Shown piece by piece: positions 52,501-64,000 of a DNA stretch of 64,000 nt. This stretch comes from Oscheius dolichura (taxonomy: Eukaryota; Nematoda; Chromadorea; Rhabditida; Rhabditidae). The stretch is taken from positions 7,378,001 to 7,442,000 of the forward strand of contig OW051495.1 of assembly GCA_932521035.1 (NCBI GenBank), read 5' to 3'. The position numbers and the translations under genes were made by a program. Below the pieces are notes generated by a model that was given only the letters and a program-made list of their open reading frames with translations, was not told where the DNA came from and searched no databases. How positions within the stretch are numbered: the stretch's first letter is position 1; every line of letters begins with the position of its first letter.

Positions 52501-53846
52501 GCCACAATCAGCGATACGTTGACTCGTGAGTTATAACTGGTTCATGATTTGCTTGACATTTCAAGGCCAAATTAAGAAGCTCCAAAAGGATATTAAAAGG
52601 TTGATTGACGAGAGAAGAAAATATAAAGAGTGGATAGAGAATGAAACTCGTCGTCGGGAAAAGAAAATGTATGAAGAGACAAAGGTTCTATCAAAACCTG
52701 CCAATTGATAGTAATAACTGTCTCAGAAAACAAAACTGGCAGTGACGTCTAAACCTGTGATTTTCTCCTCTTCCTTGGAGATTTCTTATGCTATTGAAGA
52801 TGTGCCCTATTGTTCCTCCCATTATGGACACCGCTGGCCTAGGAAACCTTCATACAACGATATAAAACAAACCTATGAAAAGGTAAGTTTACGTCAGGAG
52901 GCAAGCTGGCTATTCTGCGATTACTAGCTAGTAAAATTCTTCCCTATCCTGAGTATAAAAGATAAAAGGCCAGGTTCAGGGTGTTCATGAAGCATTCCTG
53001 GATGCCTATGCGTTATTTATGTTCAACAATATCAATCAAAAAGAAGGCGAATTTGAGGAACTGCGGAGGTGAAGAGGCATTTCATCATAAACGGATCTTT
53101 AGATTTTTCGGAAAATTGACCAAGTCCCCTAAGAAGCTCTACCAAATTCGGAAAGAGAATGAACTCGTCGTCAAGATGCTTCAATTCCTTCATTTTGAAG
53201 AGATTTTGGGCAAGTGTGGCTACTCATTGCAGGTATCCATTTTATTAAAATCATTGTTGAATGCTATATAAGACGAAGATCGTCAACAACATACAGGAAG
53301 AGCACTTCGTTACCAATGATGAAAATTTCAAGTCTGAATATGCTACATTGTTCTGCCAAGAGATAATCTCTTTAAAAGAGAGAAATGCCCGTCTGCTCCT
53401 GGACAGCCGCTTCATCCCAGTACCAGTGGGAATGGATTTGAAGAAACAGCTACTTCCGTCGGCATTCTTTGACCCAGCTCATGTAAATACACTGTGCCTC
53501 CTCTTTCATCCATTTCTAGAAAGACTACGCATTCCACTCAAAGCTGTCCATCCAGGAATTATTGGACCGAAGACCTCAGTTGGATCGCGTCCCTTCCCAG
53601 CTTCGCTACACTTTGATAAGGGTCTCTCACAAGGACACCGGCGATTGTTATCAGGTAGAATTTGGAAAGTGAGGAGAAATTCGTTGTTTCCTTTAGGCAG
53701 TGTTCACGCCAGAGGATAAAGTTTACTATGTCCTTGAGCAGCTGTCTTCCTGGGGGATAACACGCCTGTATAAAGAAGAAGATGGTGACCTGGATGAAGA
53801 ATTGAGCGGGATTGGTGGATTTGTGATTCAGCTCACCTGTTACTAG
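43535..53846 (+). CDS. Large P-loop family protein, copy B (unrecognised family)
   Basis: Paralogue of copies A and C with matching exon order. Exon 1 (from 43535) encodes MVPTVSRKER and a hydrophobic hairpin (MVMVALIVARIGLSLIFAPIM; LCIVGHGALVGGLYAAYEAL) ending FNP, as in A. Exon 2 (SACSLTA) and exon 3 (LLGGVCGLITNGFANL) follow; the fourth membrane-type exon near 46.3 kb is strongly diverged. The linker exons (46.8-47.8 kb) are Ser/Pro/Asp-rich, with SSTSHDPHSDG also found in C. The P-loop exon starts about 48428 and gives IIGLMGAPQSGKTTFAQAIVFQLGY; then HAYVLHDHNLIIVECCEGIDP. Middle and C-terminal exons run to 53846, including VVAADLL, a coiled coil and EDVPYCSSHYGHRWPRKPSYNDI (52.8 kb), ending IGGFVIQLTCY. 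Introns 2-4 contain about 2 kb of transposons. I see no frame-breaking stop in the exons I traced, but the 46.4-46.9 kb part is uncertain. Function unknown. Confidence 0.72.
43927..44633. mobile_element. hAT-type non-autonomous element with 8-base target duplication
   Basis: Starts CAGGGCTGCAC and ends GTGCAGCCCTG, both flanked by ATACAAAC (43919-43926 and 44634-44641), the 8-base duplication typical of hAT transposons. The ends are full of CGTCTCG words (CTCGAACTCGTCTCGA). No transposase frame. The middle has a tRNA-like stretch on the minus strand near 44490-44540. It lies in an intron of copy B. Confidence 0.88.
44936..45393. repeat. Foldback element, about 95-base arms
   Basis: GGACCGTAACACACGCGCCA (44936) onward returns inverted ending at about 45393 (TGGCGCGTGTGTTACGGTTC). 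The inner part matches the dispersed repeat at 19755-20045 and 45690-45960. Confidence 0.8.
45397..45689. repeat. MITE, terminal repeats TTAAAGGGACAGCCTCGCA
   Basis: Left end TTAAAGGGACAGCCTCGCAT and right end TGCGAGACTGTCCCTTTAA are near inverted copies. About 293 bases, no coding capacity, abutting elements on both sides. Confidence 0.8.
45686..46103. repeat. MITE, terminal repeats TTTAAAGGGACCCCTTCACACGCTCC
   Basis: Left end TTTAAAGGGACCCCTTCACA and right end TGTGGAGGGGTCCCTTTAAA. It shares its first bases with the end of the preceding MITE, as if it inserted into that terminus. The inner part belongs to the dispersed repeat also seen at 19755-20045 and 44936-45393. Confidence 0.85.
47806..48180. 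repeat. Intronic insertion bounded by direct repeats CCTACCCTAATAATAGG
   Basis: CCTACCCTAATAATAGG followed by a CTCTGT(G/C)TGTCTGTCTG tract occurs at about 47807 and again at about 47990, enclosing a GC/G-rich segment (GGGGGAGCCGGCTCTGGGGA) unlike its surroundings. The frame from 47416 stays open through it by chance, but copies A and C have no counterpart and a GTAAAT donor precedes it, so I treat it as intronic. Confidence 0.6.
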
Positions 53847-54549
53847 AGTTGTTTCTAGTATAATACGTGTATAAACTGTACATTATGATCATTTCCGCCA
53901 TCACTTGGCAACAACCAACGAAATACCGTTCCTTGCAATTTCCAATATAACCACACTTCCTCTGTTTATGCTCACGAGTAGTGAGTTATTCCCGGAAGAT
54001 GCTGAAGTCTAAAAAGGACAAAGCTAGTGAGAAACTGATAAAAGAGGGCGTGAGCAGGCGCCAATGAGAAAAGGGAGGAGAGGCCGGAAGCACTGCCGCT
54101 CTATCACTAGAAGCGGTGTTATTTCTGCTTTTCCTTGCTTTCAGTAATCTCAGTAATCAGTTAGAAGTTTTTTGTCCATAAATATACTACATTTTCCCAC
54201 AAAGTTTCATAATCAAAAATTGTAAAATGTGTACTTTCGGCAAGTGAAACCAGCCGCCAGTTCAATTTCTCACCCCCTTGTTTTTAGCCCTTTTCTCCTG
54301 GTTCTCCCTTCTTTCTCTGCAATTTCCTCTTTTCTATTCTTTTTCATACTACCTAAAATGAGCTAAACCTTATTTATATCTCTGCTTATTTCTCTAAAAC
54401 CAACTTTATTCATGCTAAGTGTTTTTCCTTATCTCTCTGGTCAGTGCAGCCGAAACCAAACATTTTCCGTCACTTCTTATTGCAATTTTTAGCACCTCTC
54501 TTTTCCTTCTGAAGACCATTTCTATATGGAAATAATCTAACCCTCAACC
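53847..54549. other. Intergenic between copies B and C
   Basis: Pyrimidine-rich toward copy C. It shares ordered words with 32803-33446 (see that entry), so it belongs to the duplicated unit. A CAATTTTTAG acceptor-like site lies near 54483-54492, about 57 bases before the copy C ATG. No gene seen. Confidence 0.65.
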
Positions 54550-57500
54550 ATGGGCTCTATCGTCTCAGCTGCGATGAGAACAGCTATGGTAGCCCTTGCG
54601 GCTGTGGTGGCCAGCATTGGATTAGCCCTCATATTTGCTCCTCTGCTGTTACAATTCCTCAATCCACCTGCATGGCTTACTAGAACCTTATGTATTGTTG
54701 GCAGTGGCCTCCTAGCTGGTGGAATATTTGCCGGTTATCATGCTCTCTACGGGCCGGTAGGTTTACTTACAACCATTATTTCACGATGATTTCAGGGCGT
54801 CAGTTTGAGTTCATTTTGTAAAGAATTCATGAAAGGAGCCATACTGGGCATTGTTTCGGCGACATGCAGTTTAATCGCTATGGAAGCAACGGATTGGTTA
54901 ACTGAAACTTTTGGGGTATGACCGGTATTCTCTGAAAATAAATGATGTTTTTAGCTCCCTCGGATTGTCGTTTCCATGGCTCTGGGCGGTTTGTGTGGAT
55001 TAGTCATCAATGGTGCTTCAAATCTGGTCAGTTTTCTTTTTAAGGCCTCTTTCAGTACTCTCCTTTGTGGAGTACTATAAAATAGGCGTTTCTAAAGGTT
55101 ACGGTACCAACTTGAAGCCCAAAATTTCCTTCCAACCGGGTTATGTCTTGTTTACAGATAAGAAGTCGGGGATTCTTCGATGGTTGGATAATGGCTCTAT
55201 TTTCTGGTGCAGCTGTCAGCTTGGTCAGTCATGGACTTCGCTATGCCTTTAGTGGAGGTGCAACAGAGGTTTGCACTAATCCTAAAAATCGACAAAATAT
55301 AACTCTAGACCATGTCAATGCAGACCAGATTATTCTTCCTATTGGAAGTGACCGTTAGGACAGCTGTAGCTGCGTAAGGAACTTAAAAAATTGAAGAATT
55401 CGACATCTTTTTAGGGTCGGTTGGGAAGGTCTCTTCAATGCTTCGCGAGATTTTTGGACTGTGGGTTTATAAGAATTGTAATTATAGGAGGTTATTATCC
55501 AGGGTTTAATGACGAGACAAGCTTGCCCTGCCGAGCAGCCTTTGGTAGAAGAACGACACCGCCAGCCCCGACCTGTAAGTCTCGTTCATAAGCCAGCTAA
55601 CAATCCAAACAATTTAGCAAATGGCGGGAAATGGCCCAGTCCGACAACGGCGCCGTGTAGCGGATCCGAGAGGTTTTGCCGCCGGAGCTTCTCATCGATC
55701 ACCGTCTCCTCCTTATGGAGTAAAAAATATTTTGAAGCTGTTGAACTCTGCTTTTTTAGACCCCTCCAAACGAACTCGCTGTAGAATTACCGGATTTGGC
55801 ACGGATGCCAGTTGAGTGTCTTCATCAAGGACCTGCTACTCAACCAATTGAAATTCTACAACAGGAGCAAGCGGAAGAAGAGGTGGGTTGGAAGGTTGAC
55901 TGAAAATGTTTGTATAACGAAAACGCCAAGGAAGCCCGAAAAAAGGGGGTAAACTTACCTATTTCAGCTGCCCGATCCATCGCCCGTAGACGCTGTTCAA
56001 GAGAATTCATCCGATTCACACGATCCTCACAGCAGTGATGGTATTTATGCCGACATCTCGATTGGGGAAAAAGCAGTCAAAAAAGAGATAGTCAACGCTC
56101 ACCAAGATATCATCTACGCTGACAATAGATTTCTTGGAAATCTGACTGAACTTCTCACACTCCACCAAAACCAAGCGAATATCTCTAGTGGCATACAGGT
56201 TCCCGTCAATTTGATGTATGCAACTACTTCCGGCGGTATGTTTATATTTTGGGGAAAGTACAGGGTCTCCCTTGTAGGAACCCGTCTTGGTGGAGGGCAA
56301 GCTTCTCAAGGTCCTTCTTCGTTCGATCAGAACAACATCCCAGATTCTCAGTACACAAATGCAGACAGGGAAGAGCACCCTTCCAATCCTTTCGGCGACT
56401 TGAAGCCTTTTAAGCAACAGGCTATTGCGGACTCTAATAAGAAGAAGGTAGAGCATACAGTAAGATTTGTTGTGAAGAAGCTTGTTTAGATTGCGACTGT
56501 ACACAGGCTAATAGCTCCTGATGAACGCTGCAACTATACTCTAACGGATATCATAAGGGAATGGCCGGAATACAATGGTCAGTCTCTTTTTTCTAGAAAT
56601 CTTATGATTAAATTTAGGAGAAATGCGGCTAGTTGGCCTAATGGGAGCTCCTGAAAGCGGAAAAACAACCCTAGCCCAGGCGATCCTTTTCCAATTGGGT
56701 TATACCATTTCCGAGGCACAGGCTACAATGACTAGATTGCCTATTGGTAGAAATTAAGAAAAATTCGGGAGAAAAATAAAGTTTAGGCATTCATGCTTAC
56801 GTACTTCATGATGATAAACTGATTATTGTCGAGTGCTGCGAAGGAATTGATCCTAAGGACAAGAGGTAAGATTCTAGGATCAAAAAGAAGACCAGGGACA
56901 AGTTTGCCCCCCTAATTGAAGTTGTTATTCAAATGCTCCATTTCAGTTTGAGCCATTCTCCTTATGGTGCCCTTCTCCTAGAACTTTTTATGTACCTTTT
57001 CTGCATGAGGATCATTTACACAGTACCGTATCCTTCAGCAACTTGGGTAATTTCTCCACAATACTATCCAATTGTCTTTTAGGAAAAGACCAAAGAGATG
57101 AAAGACTACATTAAAGGCCGTCTATCCCTGCTCATGGCAGGAGCTGGCGCCCTCAAGGTTTCCTTTATTTGTTATCGTTATATTCATCAGAAGTTTAGGT
57201 CCTTCGATCTCAGGAGTTTGCTTTTGTTATGCGGGTGCTTCAATCTCCAGAAGATTATGAGACTAACTTGGCTCAATTGCGGAACTTCTTTACAAAGGAA
57301 CAGTTTTCGACGAATGTAGGGTTTCAAATGGCCAATGGAAGTGCTCAATTTAGGATCAAGGCAATGTTTTAGAGCCAACGGACGAACAAAAACAGCTGAA
57401 TGACATCCAAAAACATAATAAGGTTACGGTAAACCCGCTAAGAAAATTTGAACTCAATGATAGCCCGGCTGAAATGGGGGAATACAACAGGTGAATTCGG

Positions 57501-60500
57501 AGCCTGGTCCTTTTTTAATAGTGCTAATTTTAGACAGCTGGAAAATATCATCAGTATCATTATGAGATCTGAGACTCAAAATGGAGCGGGAAATCCGGAT
57601 CTGAACAGGAATGACCGGCCGATTGACAGCCTGCGCTTCTACAAGAGTATGCAATTAATATGGGAAAAGCTGACCAGCTCGAAATGTCTTAAAGAAACTC
57701 TTGCCAATGTTCGCGCAGAGGAGGTTGAGATCAAAGGAGCATCCCATGAAGTGAAGGTTAGTAGCGAAGGTGATGATTGAAAATGATGGCTGTAGGAGTT
57801 TTTGGACAGTGGCAAAGCCTTCGTGAAGAAAGCACGAAACAGATATCTCGAGATTGGAAATGACTATGACAACTACATTAAAGAGATGAATCAGAAAGGT
57901 GAATAACAGTATTTGAAGAAGAACATTATTTAGGAGAGGAATTTGAACGAGAACAAACGCCTGAAGTGTTCATTGCGGCCGTTGTCAAGTTGGCAAATAT
58001 TATTCTTCGGTACAGTATTAACATAACAAATAAGGAGTTGAAGGAAGAGGTTAGATAGAAAATGAAAACGGTTTAACTTGATTTTAGGGAATAAGAATTG
58101 GTCTTGATGGGTTTGCCGTCCTTGTGAGGGCCGGTAATAACACTATGGTTGAAGCCATGACGTTGAGGATGGCTTTCTTTGAATGCGATTTAATGGATAT
58201 GTTGAAAAGACCGGAAATCTACAACTTTTATCCGTAAGTCCCAAACAAATTATAGCCCAACTGCTTTCCCTTCAGGACCTGCTGGTTCCTCCTCGCCCGC
58301 CTGGCCCGAAGTGGTTTCCGTCTTCCCGTGCTAGATTTCGACGTCTGGACGGCAGCAAGCGGCTTCCTACATAAGGAAAGTTTAGAAAAAGAATATGAAG
58401 TGAAAATCTACTTGTAAGATACTCCTACACACCCCATTTTATTTTCCTTTTCCAGAGAGATACTCCGCCTCCTGGAAGAACTAACCCATGCTGATCCCGC
58501 CCGCTGTGTTCCTGATATAGTCCGCCATATGTGAGGGTTTCAGGATAAATTGAAACTGGGTCATTTCTAGAGACGTTTTCTACTCGAACAAGATTAAAAT
58601 GGAGAGCATTGCCCTTGAATTTGAGAAGAAGACCAAGGACGAAACCTCAGGAATGCTTAGAGTCAGTCTCTTTGTAGAGTTCTAAAAAGGGTACTGTAGG
58701 AAGTGTTGAGTGGTCTCAGCACGGCAAAATCTGTCTACATTCGATGGTTTAAACTGCCTAAAACGTGGTTCGACGAGAGTGAATATGCCACGATGGTATT
58801 TGATTCGAAAGAGCAAAAGAAAGAGAAGTTGATGGGAATATTGATGAGTCGCCATTTTGAGATTCTCTACAGACTGATTGGTAAATTCTCTTTTAAACTT
58901 AGAGTGTATGAATTTAGCGGAAACGTTTTCCAAGAAGATTGTCGAAAAAGGCCAAATATTTACAACCAGGAAATTTGTAGAGAGAAATGAGGAAATTGAA
59001 CGGATTCGTCTTTTATTGTGGAACAATATAGCCGGTAGAAGATTCGTTTGATTGTATGGCTAAATATTTAAAGATAATGGTAAGCAAGACAAGGATCTAT
59101 TTTGTTCTGTGTTGGAATCCAAGCTCCCCGATTTTCTGATTGAGGAATACATTGCCAAACAGGGAATTTCACCCCAGTTTCCTCAGGTAAAAGAGGCTCA
59201 GAAGAAGGTCAAAGTAAAGAATTACAGGCTCTGAATACTTTGGGTGCCCTGATCGGGGCTGAGAAATGTTATAAAACGAACAAAGATGTTCAGACGATAA
59301 TCAACGCGAAATGCGTCTCCCCACAAGAGAGAAGTGGCTCAAATGTCAGCAAACCGTGGCATAATACTTATATATCGCCAATTTCAGGTGTATTCCCTCA
59401 CAGAAGTCCTTGATCGCGATAAAATCTATCAGCTTACACAGAGATGGACTTGGACACGTCTTCGTTGCCTAGAAAATGGGATTGTCGGGAAATTAGTTCC
59501 GTATTTCCTTCGGGAAATGCATCTGCCGCGAGTTCAGGTTAAAATACTCATCTTTCTGGGGTAATAACACAGTTTAGTATCTCCTTTCGGCTCTGGTTAC
59601 CTTCCTGGCAAAGGGAGAAAACCCTGAGGAGAAGAAGCTCTCCGAGAGCCTGTATCTATCCAATCTACACGCATTGCTTCGACGAGTGGCTGCAGAGATG
59701 ACGGATTCGGGTACGGTATCCATTTCTTGTCCAATCTGATTCATTCTTCAAATATTTAATTTTTCAGTTGAAAAGCTGAACAACATGATGGGAACAAACC
59801 AAGAGATGAACGAGTGGAATAACGAATACCAGACCAAAATGGCGGTTTTACGGACTGGATGCCAATTTATCAATCTGATTCTGGCTGTATTCTACAGAGA
59901 AGAATTACGGAAGAAACGAGTCCTGGATGACACTGGGTTAGTCTTCCTGAATATGAGAAAAAAATTCTGATTTTCCAGGGAAACTTTCGAAATCCTGGTT
60001 GCCGCTGCACGGAGCCTCTATCCCATTTGTATGGCGCCGTCTTCAGGGTATTACGATGAGAAATTCGAATTAAAAATGAGTTTTAGAAGTGAACAACAGA
60101 AATTTGACGAGCTAAAACGACATTATCTCTGTCTTGTCCTGAATCTGGCGTCTGTATCTCAAAAAAGTGTCGGAGATGTTCTGAAAGGCCACCAGATTAC
60201 CAATATTGTACAACTGGACTCGATGGCTGGTCCTATTTGTATCACCTGCGAAACGGATGAATTCCTTGATCTTAGAATCGATACAGAATATGTGAGTTTG
60301 ATAAAAATCAGGTTAATAATGAAATCATTTCAGAGGGGACATCATAAATTAATCGTGGTTGGAGCGGATCTTCTTACCAGCTCCAGTAACAACTCTTTTG
60401 GTTCGACTCAACGTACACTTACATGTAAGCAATAGACTAGACAAAACTTAATGAAAATATGGTTTAAGCAGAGATTAAAGAGCTCCGAGAGCAACTTGCC

Positions 60501-61734
60501 ATTTCAAAGGAAGAGAAAGAAAACTACCAGCAATGGCTTCGTGAAGAAGACGACCGCCGAAAAACGAGAACTGGCGAAGCGAACAAGGTGATTTTGAATT
60601 AAAAAACTGGCTGAATGAAGGGTTTAGGAAACAAGGATAGAGTTGACATCTGTACCAGTGATTGCTTCCTCGTCCACTCAGGTGGCCTACATCATTGAAG
60701 ATGTACCGTACTGTTCCTCGCATTTTGGACACCGCTGGCCTAGGAAACCGTCAACCGAGGACATAAGACAAAGCCGTGGCGAGGTATAGTTTACCGTCCG
60801 AATTCTGCAGTAACTAACGCATAGAGTTCTTTTTCTTTTTGACTAAACGGTAAACTTCCATTTTCAGGGTGTTCATGAAGCAGTCGTGGATGTCTATATT
60901 CTCCTCCTTCGAAATGATATCAATCTGAAAATGACTGCTTTTGGAGAACTGCTGATGTAAGTGACGGTTCTATCTTCGCGTATACAATAATCTGTAGCTT
61001 CTTCCGAGCACTGTCAAGCTCTTCCAACAAACCCTTTAAAATAAAAAAAGATAACAATCTTGTGGCGCAAATGTTCCAATTTCTTCATTTCGAAGAGATT
61101 CTTATCAAATGTGGCTACGTATTAGAGGTATTATTTTTGCGTGACTGATAAAATTTTGCTTTAGGTTGATCACTACATTGTAGACGAAGTGAATTTCAAT
61201 TTGGACTATGCTGTAAAGTTCTATGAAGAGTTATTTTCGTTAAAAGATAGAAATGTTTCTCTTCGCTTGGATACCCAATTCGCTCCAGCACCAATTGGAT
61301 CGGATTATAAAAACATGCGGCTTCCTTTAGCTTTCTTCGACTCCAATGACGTATATATAAAGACACATGCCTCTTTATTCAATTTTTAGATCAACTATTC
61401 CTTCCTGTCTGAGTTGTCTATCCAGGAATTGTTAGATCGGCGGCCACATATGGAGCGTGTTCCTGTACAGCTACGCTACACATTGGTACGGGTGACTAAC
61501 AAAGACACTAACGACTGTTATCAGGTGATTTTGGACACGAATATTTTCTCAAGAGATTTTAAGGCGGTGTTTACACCACAAGCAACAATTTCCGATGTCG
61601 TTACTTCATATGGTGTGACGACTCTATATAGGGAGCAAAATGGGGACCTAAAGGGAGAACAATATCTTCATGAGATCGGGTACTATGTGATTGAGCTCAG
61701 AGCACATGAATTGCCTTCTACGGTATATTGTTAA
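54550..61734 (+). CDS. Large P-loop family protein, copy C (unrecognised family; most compact copy)
   Basis: The cleanest member: almost all introns are short, so the architecture is easiest to read here. First exons: 54550-54756, 54796-54915, 54955-55026, 55158-55268, 55309-55373 and 55415-55462, then GLMTRQACPAEQP. They encode four hydrophobic segments (ALAAVVASIGLALIFAPLLL; LCIVGSGLLAGGIFAGY; GAILGIVSATCSLIA; ALGGLCGLVINGASNL). A Pro/Arg-rich linker and a helical part (DPSPVDAVQENSSDSHDPHS..., 56 kb) precede the NTPase exon (about 56620-56744) with LVGLMGAPESGKTTLAQ, at about residue 500. Then IHAYVLHDDKLIIVECCEGIDP and the hydrophobic ALLLELFMYLFCMRIIY. About 1,200 further residues lead to VVVGADLL (60.36 kb), a coiled coil (60.48-60.6 kb) and the module EDVPYCSSHFGHRWPRKPSTEDI (60.7 kb) to the stop at 61734. 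The order P-loop, then hhhxECCEG, then a hydrophobic strand is reminiscent of guanylate-binding or dynamin-type GTPases, but no N/TKxD motif is seen; substrate and function are unknown. Confidence 0.8.
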
Positions 61735-62608
61735 ACTGGTATAAATAAAGTTATTATCGTTGAATGAGTTTTGGAACGAATACAGCCCAGGAATTCTGAC
61801 TAGGAGCTTCAACACACGTTCGTCGTGTAAAGAGACGTAGGGATCTTGCAATGATGTTTAGGACTAAATATAAAATTGAAAACAATTTAATCTGAGAGGA
61901 GAAATTGAGTTGATTGATGGTTTTATCAGTACCGATGACAAAAGTGGAACGAGATCCAGTGGCGACCAAAAGTTTGGAAACCTTTGATATTTTGGGCTAG
62001 CTCGCCCATAACAGCGTCTGATTTTCTAGAAACTTGCTATAATGGGTAAAAATAGACGATAAACACGATGGTAATACCCGTTTTTACAAAAACTCAAACT
62101 TGAGAATTTTATGAAGTTTTTTTTGGAAAATCGCGGGCCAAAAGTTTGGAAACCTCTTTTCGCGACTCTCTCGCGCTTGGAATAACCATATTCTTTTAAA
62201 TGTTTTAGTGTAGAAATATTTCTATAAGCCTGTTCTACATGGCCCATCAGGAATCTCCCCGTAAAAACAGTACAAAGGAGCTCCCCGAAATACCCCCGTT
62301 TGACCGTAATTGGCTTTGATTGGGGTTTCATGGCGGATAAATCCAAAATTTATTGAGTTGTAAGAAAACTGAGTACAAGGTCTTGTAGAGCTCGATCTGA
62401 TGAGCAAGCTGATATAAGGCAGTCTATAAAATCACCTTGTAGTGAAAAGTGCGAGATGACCTATTCGCCTGTGTCCTTAAATAGGGCCTTTTTTTCGTAA
62501 ATTCAATACAAAAGACCCCAGTTTTGGTGCCAGTTTTGAGCGGCATATACGGCAGACCCTAAGAACGCAAGAATGTGAAAAGTTTCTTATGTCCATTTGC
62601 TCATCAGA
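61735..62608. other. Gap between copy C and truncated copy D; repeat remnants
   Basis: CCAAAAGTTTGGAAACCT occurs at about 61966 and 62138 in direct orientation. A minus-strand frame (62346-62026) spans the second, but I cannot see a transposase catalytic motif. No gene assigned. Confidence 0.45.
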
Positions 62609-64000
62609 ATGAAACGACTTACAGTAATCTGGTCTCTACCCTAAGAGACCTCTACCCCATTTGTATGTCCCCGTCACCCGCTGTCTCAACGTAACGAAGA
62701 CAGATTCCTTTAATATTCACTTCTAGAATGCTTGAAAAGGAAAAGCATGCCTATTTGAAGCTAAATTACCTGAATCTTCTGCTAAACATGGCATCTGTCT
62801 CTCAAAAAGACATTGAAAGCATTCTAAACAAGCATGGAATAGCCAACATTGGAATAGTGGACTATGCGGCAGATCCTATTGAGATCACCTATGAAGAAGG
62901 AGAATTTCTTAAACTTGAAATGAGCGTGGATTATGTTAGTTGGGGATAGCTAAAGGGAACCTTGATCCTTCAGAGAAATCACCAAAACTTGGTTGTTGTG
63001 GGGGCGGATCTCCGCGTGGGCACCAAACCTGTTGATGACTGTTTCAGCACTATTGAAAACACGCTCTCTGGTGAGAATTTCATAACTGTAAAAGGAGGGA
63101 TCCTGTTTTAGTTGAAATACGAAAACTCCAAGAAGATCTCGCAATTTCGAAGCGAGAAAAGGAAAAATATCAACAATGGCTTGGTGAGGAGAGTTGGCAG
63201 CAAGAAAGGAGGAAATACGAAGCAACAAAGGTTTCCACAGAATTAACAGAAGATTTTAATGCTGATATTTAGGAAACAAAGCTGGTAGTAACGTCTCTAC
63301 CAATGATTACTTCTTCGTCAGCCACAGTAGCCTACGCCATAGAAGATGTGCCCTATTGGTCACCCTATTATGGACACCGCTGGACTGGAAAACCGTCGTA
63401 TGAGGACATTACCCGTTCTTGTGGAGAGGTGGGTATACCATATTCTTTCATTTCTTCGCTTATTCTGGTCAAATTTCAACAAGGGGAATTTCATTAGCTG
63501 TCAACCCACTTGATGTAAAAGATTTTGATTAAACATAAATTAGTGAACACCGTAAAAAGATTCATTTTCAGAACATTCCCGAGGCGGAAGTTGACGCCTA
63601 TGCCCTCGCTATGTTAAATGATATTGATCAGAAGGAAGAAGCTTTTAAAGAGCTATTACGGTGGGTCAACTCCTTATTATATTCACAAATTATTTTAGAT
63701 TTTTGGAGAAACTAACTAGATCATCTAAGAAACCTTTCAGAATAAGAAATGAAAATGACGTAGTCGTCCAAATGCGCCAATTTCTTTATTTCGAAGAAGT
63801 TCTTGCCAAGATTGGTTACTCTTTACAGGTATCCTTTTCTGCCATCTGAACGGCTAGATGTATCCGATTTTCAGAATGGTCATTATGTAACGGACGAAGG
63901 GAACTTCAACGTGGAGTATCTAGTGATGTTCTATAAGGAGTTACAATTACTCAAAAAGAAGAAAGCTTGCTTGCTATTGGATAGCCAGTTCAGAAAGGTG
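62609..64000 (+). CDS. Truncated large-family copy D (C-terminal part; runs off the window)
   Basis: Similarity to copy C begins abruptly at about 62609 (DLYPICM against SLYPICM in C), exactly at an exon edge. Everything N-terminal, including hydrophobic segments and P-loop, is absent upstream. From a TTCTAG acceptor the frame opens with MLEKEKHAYLKLNYLNLL (62728), so D could be a short gene trans-spliced there; otherwise it is a 5'-truncated relic. Downstream exons are intact and in order: ASVSQKDIESILNKHGI, VVVGADL (about 62990), coiled coil REKEKYQQWLGEE, EDVPYWSPYYGHRWTGKPSYEDI (63.34 kb), KLTRSSKKPFRIRNENDVV and GHYVTDEGNFNVEY. No stops interrupt them, which argues for retained function of the C-terminal half. 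The 3' end lies outside the window. Confidence 0.65.

Noticed and set aside
62026-62346. Possible Tc1/mariner transposase fragment on the minus strand
   Set aside because: Only the repeated CCAAAAGTTTGGAAACC word suggests it. I see no DDE/D motif or paired terminal repeats.

Overview
The window looks like nuclear DNA of a rhabditid-type nematode. Genes are split by very short introns (about 37-50 bases, GT...TTTTAG or TTTCAG). Several genes are nematode serpentine chemoreceptors. A TTTTAG acceptor sits 4-5 bases before the start codon of both CDC48 genes, as expected for spliced-leader trans-splicing. Gaps and long introns are packed with foldback and MITE-type repeats. I cannot name the species. 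Exon coordinates were worked out by hand from splice signals and reading phase.

Left part (1-19.2 kb): an srg/srv-like receptor (1038-3792, +), a group of srh-like receptors (5658-7250 on -, 8882-10282 on +, 13965-15884 on +) with one decayed copy (7892-8870), a complete UDP-glycosyltransferase (10324-12714, -), a stray CDC48 C-terminal exon (about 13.8 kb) and a divergent CDC48/p97 AAA+ ATPase (15912-19166, -). From 19.2 to 21.9 kb there are only repeats.

Central and right part (21.9-64 kb): a tandem family of very large multi-exon genes that I do not recognise. There are three long copies, A (21957-32802), B (43535-53846) and C (54550-61734), plus a 5'-short copy D that runs off the right end (from about 62.6 kb). 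Each long protein has, in order: hydrophobic N-terminal segments, a polar Pro/Ser-rich linker with a helical stretch, a P-loop NTPase segment (GLMGA..SGKT, then ECCEGIDP), about 1,000 residues of unrecognised mostly helical sequence, a coiled coil, and a conserved C-terminal module (DVPYC..HYGHRW..KPSYEDI).

Between A and B lie an ankyrin-repeat calcium-independent phospholipase A2 gene (33447-37571) and a second divergent CDC48 gene (37694-40982, -). The phospholipase catalytic motifs are intact, but in place of its normal end the reading frame runs straight into the C-terminal module of the large family: a chimeric gene made inside the cluster. The intergenic DNA before this chimera resembles that before copy C, so it probably occupies the slot of a lost family member.

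The large P-loop family and its fused C-terminal module are the best candidate for something undescribed. A membrane-linked, perhaps GTPase-like role is inference only.
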